Source: Variovorax guangxiensis (GTDB taxonomy: Bacteria; Pseudomonadota; Gammaproteobacteria; Burkholderiales; Burkholderiaceae_C). Taken from it: a stretch of DNA of 64,000 nt. This document shows positions 1-8,304 of this stretch, piece after piece. Positions within the stretch are counted from its first letter, which is position 1; every line of letters begins with the position of its first letter. The stretch lies in NCBI RefSeq assembly GCF_003952165.1, contig NZ_RXFT01000011.1:1-64000 (forward strand), given 5' to 3'. The notes under the pieces are model-generated. The model saw nothing but the letters and a program-made list of their open reading frames with translations, searched no databases and was not told the origin of the DNA. The translations under genes and the position numbers were made by a program.

Positions 1-133
1 ACTAGGGCAGGCGCGGCCACGCCGCGCGCTTCCTCGATGGGAAGCGAGCGGCGGGCTGCTGCCGGGAAGCGATCATCGAGATTTCCCGGCGTCGGGAACG
101 ATGGAAGCGGATGCGATGCGCATCGGTGGCCGC

Positions 134-517
134 TTACAGCGTTCCCTCGGTCACGCCGTGGGCCGCCGTTGTGCGGGCCTGCGCGCGCACCGTCGAACGA
201 TCGAGCGTGCTGGTGAACGCCTGCGGCACGCCGGCGTCGGCACCGTCCGCATAGAGGTTGCCGGCGCGGGCGGCCGCCACGGCTTCGGCACGCGTGTCCG
301 AGCGCTTGGCCAGGGTGGGCAGCGCGGGAGCGACGTCCGCCGAGGCGCCTTCGCGATAGGGGTCCGCGCTGTGCGAGGCGACGACGGCCTCGGCCCGGAC
401 GCCGGCGCGGCTCGCGCTGGAATGGAACTGCAGCACGCCCTGGTATTCCTCGGCGCTCGCGCTCAAGGCGAACAACGAAGAGACGGCTGCGGCGGCGAGG
501 AGGACGGAAGCTTTCAT
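134..517 (-). CDS. Small secreted repeat protein, DUF4148-like
   Basis: This is a 127-residue exported protein of unknown function. The start is set at the ATG after an AAAGGA ribosome site; an earlier in-frame start would add 12 residues that do not look like a signal peptide. Residues 1-22 form a clear signal peptide ending in ALSASA. The mature part carries three imperfect repeats, each with a core like VRAEA, TRAEA or VRAQA followed by an Ala-rich stretch and, in the first two, a short acidic Asp/Gly segment. Such short secreted proteins are common in Variovorax and Burkholderia and match the DUF4148 style. No enzyme motif is visible. It is transcribed alone, away from the P460 gene. Function is not known. 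Confidence 0.72.
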   Translation of the reverse strand: MKASVLLAAAAVSSLFALSASAEEYQGVLQFHSSASRAGVRAEAVVASHSADPYREGASADVAPALPTLAKRSDTRAEAVAAARAGNLYADGADAGVPQAFTSTLDRSTVRAQARTTAAHGVTEGTL

Positions 518-712
518 GATGAATCCTTTCGGTTGGGTGATGACTGTTGGCAAGAAGGTTTGCAGGAGGGTTTGTCAGCCGGATCGCTGTGCTTTTCCGA
601 ACTGATGGAGAGATTGTTCGGCTCCGAAGGCACCTCGCGACCGGTTTGCGTATGCCTCTGTATCCCGGCCGTGTTCGCCAACACTAAATTTCAAAATGAC
701 CGCTGCGGGCCC

Positions 713-1312
713 TCAGGGAGCGAGCCGCGTGAACACGTAGTCGTGGTTCTTCACCAGCGACTGGTGGCAGGCGAAGCAGGTCTGGTGCTGTGCCAGGTCC
801 GCGGGCTTGCCATCGATGAAGCGGCCGAAGCCCCAGCCGCCGGTGGCGGCGTATTTCTTCGAGTCCTTCACCATCACCTGCACGGTGGTGGCCGCGCCAG
901 GAACGGAGGCGGGCGCGAACTCGGGCGACTGCACGTGTTTCCATGCCAGCTTGACGAGCACGGTCCCGTCGGGAAAGGGCAGCGTGCCCTGGTCGTAGGC
1001 CTTGATCGCCTTGGTGTTGCCGAGCACGACGCGCAGTTCGTTCAGCGGCTCGGCCTCGATGGCGGGCGCGATCAGCTGCCACTGCCGGTAGCCCTTGGGC
1101 AGGGTGACGCCGTAGATCGGCGATGCCTGCGGGTCCGGCGCGGCAGCGCGGGTCTCCTTCGCCGCAATGGGAGCGACCGCGAAGGTGGCCAGGGCGGCTG
1201 CGAGCGCGAGAACGCCTGCGCCGGCGAACTTCGCCGTAGCGCCTTTGAGGGAAAGGGGAAATGCCTTCGCCGCATTCGTGCTGGAAGGCTGGTGCGTGTG
1301 GAGGTTGTTCAT
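713..1312 (-). CDS. Cytochrome P460 family haem protein
   Basis: This encodes a 199-residue periplasmic c-type cytochrome of the P460 family. The chosen ATG gives a short N-terminal tail, then a hydrophobic segment at about residues 26-48 that should act as an export signal or anchor. A single haem-attachment motif CFACH lies at about residues 179-183, close to the C-terminus, as is normal for P460 proteins. The family has Trp/Phe-rich beta strands and a lysine cross-linked to haem in the catalytic members; the cross-link residue cannot be fixed by eye here. Related proteins oxidise hydroxylamine or bind nitric oxide, but many family members are untested. The ribosome site before the ATG is poor, so the exact start is less sure than the identity. 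Confidence 0.8.
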   Translation of the reverse strand: MNNLHTHQPSSTNAAKAFPLSLKGATAKFAGAGVLALAAALATFAVAPIAAKETRAAAPDPQASPIYGVTLPKGYRQWQLIAPAIEAEPLNELRVVLGNTKAIKAYDQGTLPFPDGTVLVKLAWKHVQSPEFAPASVPGAATTVQVMVKDSKKYAATGGWGFGRFIDGKPADLAQHQTCFACHQSLVKNHDYVFTRLAP

Positions 1313-1577
1313 GGGGGGACTGTGCAGTTGGACAAGAAAATGCCCACGACACGCGGGACCGCGCCCCGGGGCGCGCCGATGGTCCGCCGCCTTCTTCCCT
1401 GTCTCCGCACACTGCGTATGCGCGTGTATCGCGCTTCGCCGGCCCACACACTACGTTACCGGGGCGTACTGTCGCGCTCGTGGGCCCGCACCCCCGCGGC
1501 GGCCTGCCGTGCGCCGTCGAGCACGCGCGGTGAAGTCCTGCACGAAGGCGCAGGCGTGAAGGCGGACCGGGCCCGGG

Positions 1578-3788
1578 TCAGTACAGCTCGATGGTCTGGC
1601 GCAGCAGCCCCGATGCATCGGCGCTCGGCCCGACGAGGATATCGACCTCGCCAGCCTCGAACAGGGGCTGCAGGTCCGGACCGGGATAGCGCAGTTCGGC
1701 CGCCGGCAACTCCAGTTTCACGGAGCCGGTTTCGCCGGGCGCCAGCCGCAGCTTCGCGTAGCCCTTGAGCTCCAGCAGCGGCCGGGTGACCCGGCTCACC
1801 TTGCGGCGGGCGAACAGGAAGACCGTCTCCTCGGCCTCGCGCGCGCCGGTGTTGCGCAGCCCGATGCTGATTTTCAGCGTGTCCTGCTCGCTCACGCGCT
1901 TCTGTTCGACCTGCAATTCCTCATAGCCGAACTTGCCGTAGCTCAGGCCGTGGCCGAAGGCATAGAGCGGCGAGTTGTCGACGTCCTGGTACTTGCTCGT
2001 GAAGTAGTCGGCGGGGTTCATCGGCCGGCCGGAAGGGCGCTGGCCGAAGAAGACCGGCACCTGCCCGACGGCGCGCGGCCAGCTCATCGGCGTGCGGCCG
2101 CCGGGGCTTGCCTGGCCCGTGACCACGTCGGCGATCGCATTGCCGGCTTCGACGCCGAGGAACCATGCGGCCAGCAGTGCATCGGCGTGCCCGGCCAGCC
2201 AGGGAACGACGAGCGGACGGCCCGAGAACAGGATCGCGATGACGGGGATGCCCAGCTTCTTCGCGCGGGCCATCACCGCTTCGGCCAGGGCCTGCTGCCG
2301 GCCGGCGAGAGCGGGCGTGGCGCGGCTGGCCGCTTCGCCGCTCATCGTGGCGCGTTCGCCCAGGCACAGCAGCACGGCCTCGGCGCCGTCGCACAGCGCG
2401 ACGGCGGCGTCGATGCCGCTGTCGTCGTCGCTCTCGATGGCGACGCCCGGCGCGTGGCGTATCTCGGTCTGCGGCAGCGCGGCGCGAAGGCCGCCCAGCA
2501 CGGTGACCGCCGGCTCGTGTTCGCCGGCGCCCCACCACGGGCCTTTCATCTCGGTGTTCGCGTCGGCAAGAGGGCCGATGACGCACAGCGTCTTCGCCGA
2601 AGCAGCCAAGGGCAGGGTGTCGCGCTCGTTCCTGAGCATGACGATGGCCTTGCGCGCTGCGTCGCGCGCTATCGCTCGCCGTTCGGCGACAGCCTGCGCG
2701 GACTCCGGTGTCGCTCCACGGCGGTAGGGGTCGTCGAACAGGCCGAGCTGTTCCTTCAGCCGCAGCACGCGTCGCACGCTCGCGTCGATCTCCTCGATGG
2801 TCACGCGCCCCTGTTCGAGCGCTACCGGCAGGCCCTTGCGGTACGCGTCGGCCATCATGTCGATGTCGACACCGGCCTTCAGCGCCAGCACCGCGGCATC
2901 GACCAGATCGGCGGCGACGCCGTGCTTGATGAGTTCGGCGATCGCGTTGTAGTCGCTGACGATCACGCCCTCGAAGCCCATCTCGCCGCGCAGCCAGTCG
3001 CGCAGCAGGGGGACGTGCGCCGTCATCGGCACGCCGTTGAGATCGGTGAAGGCCGGCATCAGCGTCGCGACGCCGGCGCGCACGGCGGCCGCGAAGCCCG
3101 GCAGGTGCACTTCGTGCAGGGTGCGCTCGGATATGTCGACGGCGGCGTATTCCCGCCCCGCGTTGACGCCGCCGTATGCGACGAAATGCTTCGCGCAGGC
3201 GGCCAGTGTTTCGGCCGACGACAGGTCGGTGCCCTGGAAACCGCGAACCTTTGCCTGCGCGATGCGCGCGTTGAGCCAGGGGTCTTCGCCCGGGCCTTCG
3301 GCGGTGCGGCCCCAGCGCGGATCGCGCGACACGTCGAGCATCGGCGCGAAGGTCATCGCCAGGCCGTCGGCGGCGCCTTCGCGCGCGGCCTCGCGCGCCG
3401 TGCGCTCCCAGAGTTCGTCGTCGAAGGCGCCCGCCTCCGCGAGCGGAATCGGGAAGAGCGTGCGGTGGCCATGGATGATGTCCAGGCCGATCAGCAGTGG
3501 AATGCCCAGCCGCGACTTCTCGACGGCCAGCCGCTGCATCTCGTGCGTGGGGCCGGCCCCGACCATGTTCAGCAGGTTGCCGACGGTGCCGTCGATGATC
3601 GACTGCGTGGAGTCTCCCGCGAGCACCGGTCCGGTGACCGTGTAGCTGGAGGCGGTCATCGTGAGCTGGCCGAGCTTTTCGGCAAGCGTCATCCGGGCCA
3701 TGAGGGAATCGATGCGGCTCATCAGGGATTTCGAATAGAACCCAGGGGCCTCAATGATGGCATGCTGCGGGGCAGGGCCATCGGCCAT
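1578..3788 (-). CDS. Beta-glucosidase, glycoside hydrolase family 3
   Basis: This 736-residue enzyme should remove terminal beta-linked glucose from oligosaccharides. It has the full GH3 plan: a barrel domain with a KHF motif (about 200-202) and the catalytic nucleophile Asp279 in the motif VSDYNAI, a second alpha/beta domain around 380-570, and a C-terminal fibronectin-like domain. No signal peptide is seen, so it probably acts in the cytoplasm, unlike periplasmic E. coli BglX. A TTG start 30 bases upstream is possible, but it would fall inside a candidate operator, so the ATG is preferred. It is divergent from the glycoamylase-GH15-ABC-CocE operon and likely shares its regulation. It could act on beta-1,2-glucan fragments if the neighbour is a GH144 enzyme; that is inference. 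Confidence 0.92.
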   Translation of the reverse strand: MADGPAPQHAIIEAPGFYSKSLMSRIDSLMARMTLAEKLGQLTMTASSYTVTGPVLAGDSTQSIIDGTVGNLLNMVGAGPTHEMQRLAVEKSRLGIPLLIGLDIIHGHRTLFPIPLAEAGAFDDELWERTAREAAREGAADGLAMTFAPMLDVSRDPRWGRTAEGPGEDPWLNARIAQAKVRGFQGTDLSSAETLAACAKHFVAYGGVNAGREYAAVDISERTLHEVHLPGFAAAVRAGVATLMPAFTDLNGVPMTAHVPLLRDWLRGEMGFEGVIVSDYNAIAELIKHGVAADLVDAAVLALKAGVDIDMMADAYRKGLPVALEQGRVTIEEIDASVRRVLRLKEQLGLFDDPYRRGATPESAQAVAERRAIARDAARKAIVMLRNERDTLPLAASAKTLCVIGPLADANTEMKGPWWGAGEHEPAVTVLGGLRAALPQTEIRHAPGVAIESDDDSGIDAAVALCDGAEAVLLCLGERATMSGEAASRATPALAGRQQALAEAVMARAKKLGIPVIAILFSGRPLVVPWLAGHADALLAAWFLGVEAGNAIADVVTGQASPGGRTPMSWPRAVGQVPVFFGQRPSGRPMNPADYFTSKYQDVDNSPLYAFGHGLSYGKFGYEELQVEQKRVSEQDTLKISIGLRNTGAREAEETVFLFARRKVSRVTRPLLELKGYAKLRLAPGETGSVKLELPAAELRYPGPDLQPLFEAGEVDILVGPSADASGLLRQTIELY

Positions 3789-3804
3789 GTGGTGTGGTCG
3801 ATGA

Positions 3805-3831
3805 TTCGGTGAAACCAAACGTCACACCGAA
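3805..3831. promoter_or_regulatory. Candidate operator between divergent glucan genes
   Basis: A perfect 7-bp inverted repeat, TTCGGTG at 3805-3811 and CACCGAA at 3825-3831 with a 13-base spacer, sits in the 69-bp gap between the GH3 gene and the rightward operon. Its place suggests one regulator controls both sides. No regulator gene is adjacent and no clear -35/-10 pair was found, so the role is inferred. Confidence 0.35.
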
Positions 3832-3857
3832 GACGACAACGACGAAAGGATCCGTTC

Positions 3858-5153
3858 GTGTTGAAGGATGAGAGAACCCCGAAGGAACTGGCTGCGCTGC
3901 CCGACGAGGCCTTGATCGAGGCCGTGCAGCGGCAGACCTTCCGCTATTTCTGGGACGGCGCCGACGCCGCCAGCGGCCTTGCGCTCGACCGCCGCACGCT
4001 GGTCGCGGCCACGGGCGAGGACCTGGCCGACGAGCGCGTCGCGATCGGCGGCACGGGCTTCGGCATCATGGGGCTGATCGTCGCGGTGGAGCGCGGCTGG
4101 GTCTCGCGCGACGCGGCGCTGGAGCGCCTGGGCCGCATGCGAGACGCGCTCCTGCGCGCCAGGCGCTATCACGGCAGCTTCCCGCACTTCATGGACGGGG
4201 CGAGCGGCGAGACGATCCCGATGAGCCCGAAGGACGACGCGGGCGACCTGGTCGAGACCTCGTTCCTCTGCATGGGCCTGCTCTGCGCGCGCCAGTATTT
4301 CAACGACGACACGGCCATGGCGCGCCGTCTTCGCGCCGACTTCGACATGCTCTGGCACGAGGTCGAGTGGGACTGGTTCACCCAGGGCGGACGGGACGTG
4401 CTGTACTGGCACTGGAGCCCGAACCACGGCTGGGCGATGAACCACGAGGTGCACGGCTGGAACGAGTGTCTCATCACCTATTTCATGGCCGCGGCGGCGC
4501 CGCGCCACGCGATCGATCCGCGGGTCTACCACCGCGGCTTCGCTTCGGGGCCCGACTTCCTCAACGGCCACTCGTACCACGGCATCGAGCTGCCGCTGGG
4601 CCCGCCGAACGGCGGCCCGCTGTTCTTCGCGCACTACTCGTTCTGCGGTCTGGATCCACATGGCCTGAAGGACCGCTACGCCGACTACTGGAGCCTCAAC
4701 ACCCGCCACGTGCAGGTCAACCGCGCGCACTGCATCGCCAACCCCCGGGGCTTCGTGGGCTACGGCGAGTCGTGCTGGGGCCTGACCGCCAGCGACGACC
4801 CCGACGGCTACCTCGCGCATGACCCGAACAACGACAACGGCACCATCTCGCCGACGGCGGCGCTGGCCAGCCTGCCATATGCACCGGTCGAGGTGATGCG
4901 GGTGCTGCGGCACTTCCTCGACGTGCACGGCACGCGCGTTTGGCGGGACTACGGCTTCATCGATGCGTTCTGCGAGTCGCGTGGCTGGTTCGCCGACACC
5001 TTCCTGGCCATCGACCAGGGCCCCATCGTCGTGATGATGGAGAACCATCGCACGGGCCTGCTGTGGAAGCTGTTCATGAGCGCGCCGGAGGTGCAGGCCG
5101 GGCTGCGGCGGCTGGACTTCAGCAGTCCGCATCTGGGGGCGTCCGCGTCGTGA
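3858..5153 (+). CDS. Glycoamylase-like glucanase (possibly GH144)
   Basis: This 431-residue protein has the glycoamylase-like (alpha/alpha)6 fold seen in COG5368 proteins, in the C-terminal part of cyclic beta-1,2-glucan synthases and in GH144 endo-beta-1,2-glucanases. The N-terminal segment with RQTFRYFWDGA (about 24-34) and the central blocks with HWSPNHGW and NGHSYHGIELP are typical of the family. There is no signal peptide. The start is a GTG seven bases after GAAAGGA. It is the first gene of the operon and overlaps the GH15 gene by four bases (GTGA). Older annotation would call it glucoamylase, but the family link to beta-1,2-glucan is at least as good. The substrate cannot be decided from sequence alone. 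Confidence 0.8.
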   Translation: MLKDERTPKELAALPDEALIEAVQRQTFRYFWDGADAASGLALDRRTLVAATGEDLADERVAIGGTGFGIMGLIVAVERGWVSRDAALERLGRMRDALLRARRYHGSFPHFMDGASGETIPMSPKDDAGDLVETSFLCMGLLCARQYFNDDTAMARRLRADFDMLWHEVEWDWFTQGGRDVLYWHWSPNHGWAMNHEVHGWNECLITYFMAAAAPRHAIDPRVYHRGFASGPDFLNGHSYHGIELPLGPPNGGPLFFAHYSFCGLDPHGLKDRYADYWSLNTRHVQVNRAHCIANPRGFVGYGESCWGLTASDDPDGYLAHDPNNDNGTISPTAALASLPYAPVEVMRVLRHFLDVHGTRVWRDYGFIDAFCESRGWFADTFLAIDQGPIVVMMENHRTGLLWKLFMSAPEVQAGLRRLDFSSPHLGASAS

Positions 5154-6538
5154 GTCCTGGCGCGGCGAATCGACAAGACCCGGGCTTCGAGTCCTGGCTC
5201 GAAGGGCAGCTGCGCCATTCGGCGGGCGCGATGCTGTCGAGCATCTCGCCGGTGTCGATCGTCAAGCATCGCCCGGGCTTCGGGCAGACCGTGCGGCCGG
5301 TCGCCGGCGCCATCGTCGCCTCGCCCGTGCTCGGCGACTACAACCCCGACCCGGACTACTTCTTCCATTGGTTCCGCGATTCGGCCGTCGTCATCGACGC
5401 GTTGCGGCTGCTTTACATCGGCGGACACATCGGCGCCGAGGCACTGCGGCATCTGCGCGACTTCGCCCGCTTCAGCCTTGCCCTGAACGGACTCGACGGC
5501 CGGGCGATTGCCGCCGTGCCGGACCGCAGGGCGCGCGTGGCCCCCGAGCTGCTGCAGTACCTGCGCGAGGACCATGACCTGGCAAGCGTCCACGGCGACG
5601 CGGTCGTCGCCGAGACGCGAGTGAACCCCGACGGCACGCTGGACATCCTGCGCTGGGCGCGACCCCAGCACGACGGACCGCCGCTGCGCGCGCTGGCGCT
5701 GCTGCGCTGGGTGGCCGGCGGGCATCTCGAGGATGCGGACCTGCTGGCCGAGGTCGCGTCGCTGATCCGCTTCGACCTCGAGTTCACGCTGCGCCACTGG
5801 CGCGAGCCGTCGTTCGACATCTGGGAGGAAGAAAGCGGGCATCACTACTACACGTTGCGTGTCTCGGCAGCGGCACTGGCCGAAGGCGCGGCATGGCTGG
5901 ACGGCCTGGGGGAGACGGCTCAGGCATTGCACTGCAGTGAAGAATCGCGGGCCGTGCTGCGGCTGCTCGACGGCTATCGGGTCGATGACCGCGACGCGAC
6001 GCATGGCTACTACCGTTCGCGCGTGCTGGCGGACGGCGGGCCCGGCCCGAAGGCGCTGGACATCGCGGTGATCCTCTCGGCGATCCACTGCGCCGGCACC
6101 GGGGCCATGCATGGCCCGGCCGATCCGTGCATGCAGGCCACGCTGGCGCGGCTCGACGCGCTGTTCGACGCGGCCTATCCGATCAACCATGGCCGCTCCT
6201 CGGACCGTGGCGCCGCGATGGGCAGGTATGCCGGCGATGTGTACTGTTCAGGTGGCGCGTATTACTTCTCGACGCTCGGCGCCGCCGAGTTCTGCTTCCG
6301 CGCCGCGGCGGCGCATGGCGGCGACGAGCACCGGCGCGACCAGTGGATCGGGCGCGGCGACGCCTATCTCGCCACCGTGCGCGCCTACACGCCGGCCAGC
6401 GGCGATCTGTCCGAGCAGTTCGACCAGCGCAGCGGCGAGCAGACTTCGGCGAAGCAGCTGGCCTGGAGCCACGCCGCGTTCATCTCGTGCGTGTCGGCGC
6501 GCCGCGCCGCGCTCGCCGCTTCCGGGGAGCCGCGCTGA
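5150..6538 (+). CDS. Glycoside hydrolase family 15 (glucoamylase/trehalase-type)
   Basis: This 462-residue protein hydrolyses alpha-glucosidic bonds from the non-reducing end, as known for GH15 glucoamylases, glucodextranases and trehalases. The likely catalytic acid lies in the IWEEESG motif near residues 224-230, and the likely base is Glu422 in DLSEQFDQ, the usual second GH15 motif. An early FHWFRDSA block contributes to the active-site pocket. The GTG start overlaps the stop of the previous gene as GTGA, showing translational coupling. No signal peptide is present, so it probably acts in the cytoplasm on imported or stored glucan. Length is normal for a single-domain GH15. Glucoamylase versus trehalase activity is open. 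Confidence 0.88.
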   Translation: MSPGAANRQDPGFESWLEGQLRHSAGAMLSSISPVSIVKHRPGFGQTVRPVAGAIVASPVLGDYNPDPDYFFHWFRDSAVVIDALRLLYIGGHIGAEALRHLRDFARFSLALNGLDGRAIAAVPDRRARVAPELLQYLREDHDLASVHGDAVVAETRVNPDGTLDILRWARPQHDGPPLRALALLRWVAGGHLEDADLLAEVASLIRFDLEFTLRHWREPSFDIWEEESGHHYYTLRVSAAALAEGAAWLDGLGETAQALHCSEESRAVLRLLDGYRVDDRDATHGYYRSRVLADGGPGPKALDIAVILSAIHCAGTGAMHGPADPCMQATLARLDALFDAAYPINHGRSSDRGAAMGRYAGDVYCSGGAYYFSTLGAAEFCFRAAAAHGGDEHRRDQWIGRGDAYLATVRAYTPASGDLSEQFDQRSGEQTSAKQLAWSHAAFISCVSARRAALAASGEPR

Positions 6539-6540
6539 CG

Positions 6541-8304
6541 ATGAGCGAGAGGGCAGAGACCCCCCGCGCCGAGCCCGTCGCAAGGGTCGGCGTCTTCCGC
6601 CAGGTCGGCGAGCTGATCGGCGCCCTGCGGGGCTCTCCGGTCTCGAAGAAGCTGGTCGGGCTGATCGGCGCGATCGTCGTGGTCGTGGGGCTCACGGCCT
6701 ACGGGCAGATCGAGCTCAACAGCTGGAACAAGCCTTTCTACGACGCCATTTCGCGCCGCGACCTGAACGAGTTCATCGTGCAGGTCGGCGTGTTCGCCGT
6801 GATCGCGGGCGCGCTGCTGGTCCTGAACGTTGCGCAGCGGTGGCTGGGCGAGACTCTGCAGCTGAGGCTGCGCGAGGCCGTGGTCAATGACCTCGTGGGG
6901 CTGTGGCTGCAGCCGCGCCGCGCGTTCTGGCTGCAGGCCAGCGGCCCGATGGGCGCCCATCCGGACCAGCGCATGCACGAGGACACGCTGAAGCTGTGCG
7001 ACCTGTCGGTCAACCTCGGCGTGGGCCTGCTGCAGGCCACCATGCTGTTCGGCAGCTTCGCGAGCGTGCTGTGGGTGCTCTCCAAGGACTTCAGCATCTT
7101 CTTCAACGGCCAGGACCACGTGCTGCCGGGCTTCATGCTGTGGGCAGCGATCGCGTACGCGGTGGCCGGCTCGCTGGTGACCTACTGGGTCGGCAACGGC
7201 CTGATCTCGCGCAACGCCGAGCGCTATGCGCGCGAGGGCGAGCTGCGCTTCTCGCTCACGCGCATCAACGAGCATCTCGACGGCATCTCCCTGGCCGGCG
7301 GCGAGGCCGACGAGAAGCGCCGCGTCGCCGTGCATTTCGGCGACGTGCTGCGCGCCACCTCGCGCGTGGTGCTCGGGCTGACCAACCTGACCTGGGCCAC
7401 GGCGGGTTTCGGCTGGATCACCGTCATCGCGCCGACGCTGGTGGCAGCGCCGCTGTACTTCTCGGGCAAGGTGTCCTTCGGCGGCCTGATGATGGCCGCC
7501 GCCGCCTTCACGCAGGCGCAGTCGTCGCTGCGCTGGTTCGTCGACAACTTCAGCATCATTGCCGACTGGCGCGCCACGCTGCTGCGCGTGACCGACCTGC
7601 GCCGGATGCTGGCGTCCGACCTGGAGGCGCAGGCGGGCGGCAGCCGCATCGCCTACGAGGAGGGCGAAGCCGGGACGCTCGCGATGGAGGCGCTCGATGT
7701 CCGCTCCTGGAACGGCCACGACCGGCTGGACGTGCCGGCGCTCGTCGTGCGCCGCGGCCAGTGCGCGCTGATCCTCGGCACGCCGGGTACCGAGAAGACG
7801 CTTCTGTTCCGGGCGCTCGCGGGCCTGTGGCCCTGGGGCTCGGGCACGGTGCGCCGGCCGGACGGCGAGACCATCCACTACATGCCGCGCGGCACGCCCT
7901 ACATTCCGCGCGGCACGCTGGCCGAGGTGCTGTCGTATGCGATGGAGCCGACGACCTATCCGAGGGAAGCGATGGTGGCCGCCCTGGAGAGCGTGGGCCT
8001 GCAGCGCCTCGAACCGCTGCTGGACAGGATGGGCCGCTGGGAGAGCGACCTCAGCATGGACGAGCAGCTGCGGCTGGGCTTCGCCCGCGTGGTGCTGCAG
8101 GCACCGCCCTGGCTGGTGATGGACGAGGCCTTCAGCGCGTTCGACGACGACACGCTCGAACTCATCATCGGTGCCTTGGGCAAACTCACGCGCACGGGCA
8201 TCATTCACATCGGCTCGGCCGGCGGGGCGCACGACCGGCTGTTCACGCAAGTGGTTCATCTGGTCAAGGCGCCGCACGACGTGCCCGAGGAGCCGCGACC
8301 ATGA
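6541..8304 (+). CDS. YddA/SbmA-type ABC membrane protein, degenerate ATPase site
   Basis: This 587-residue protein fuses a membrane domain (about 35-350) to an ATP-binding domain (about 390-580), like YddA, SbmA/BacA-related and peroxisomal ABCD transporters. The family PDQR motif appears near residues 141-144. The nucleotide site is abnormal. Walker A reads GTPGTEKT (413-420), with Glu418 in place of the last glycine. The signature reads LSMDEQ (504-509) instead of LSLGEQ or LSGGQ. The usual switch histidine is not evident near 557-563. Walker B (LVMDEA, 524-530) is kept. It begins two bases after the GH15 stop and overlaps the next gene by four bases, so it belongs to the operon. Weak or no ATP hydrolysis is inferred; the cargo is unknown. 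Confidence 0.85.
   Translation: MSERAETPRAEPVARVGVFRQVGELIGALRGSPVSKKLVGLIGAIVVVVGLTAYGQIELNSWNKPFYDAISRRDLNEFIVQVGVFAVIAGALLVLNVAQRWLGETLQLRLREAVVNDLVGLWLQPRRAFWLQASGPMGAHPDQRMHEDTLKLCDLSVNLGVGLLQATMLFGSFASVLWVLSKDFSIFFNGQDHVLPGFMLWAAIAYAVAGSLVTYWVGNGLISRNAERYAREGELRFSLTRINEHLDGISLAGGEADEKRRVAVHFGDVLRATSRVVLGLTNLTWATAGFGWITVIAPTLVAAPLYFSGKVSFGGLMMAAAAFTQAQSSLRWFVDNFSIIADWRATLLRVTDLRRMLASDLEAQAGGSRIAYEEGEAGTLAMEALDVRSWNGHDRLDVPALVVRRGQCALILGTPGTEKTLLFRALAGLWPWGSGTVRRPDGETIHYMPRGTPYIPRGTLAEVLSYAMEPTTYPREAMVAALESVGLQRLEPLLDRMGRWESDLSMDEQLRLGFARVVLQAPPWLVMDEAFSAFDDDTLELIIGALGKLTRTGIIHIGSAGGAHDRLFTQVVHLVKAPHDVPEEPRP

Noticed and set aside
22..60. Hairpin near the left edge as a terminator for the DUF4148-like gene
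   Set aside because: The arms pair with one mismatch but lie over 70 bases beyond the stop, and there is no T-run in the right direction.
1578..3818. TTG start extending the GH3 protein by 10 residues
   Set aside because: No ribosome site, and it would lie inside a perfect inverted repeat in the shared promoter region.
6385..8277. 630-codon minus-strand frame opposite the ABC protein
   Set aside because: The His/Gln/Arg-rich composition is typical of an antisense shadow; the plus-strand ABC domains are unmistakable.
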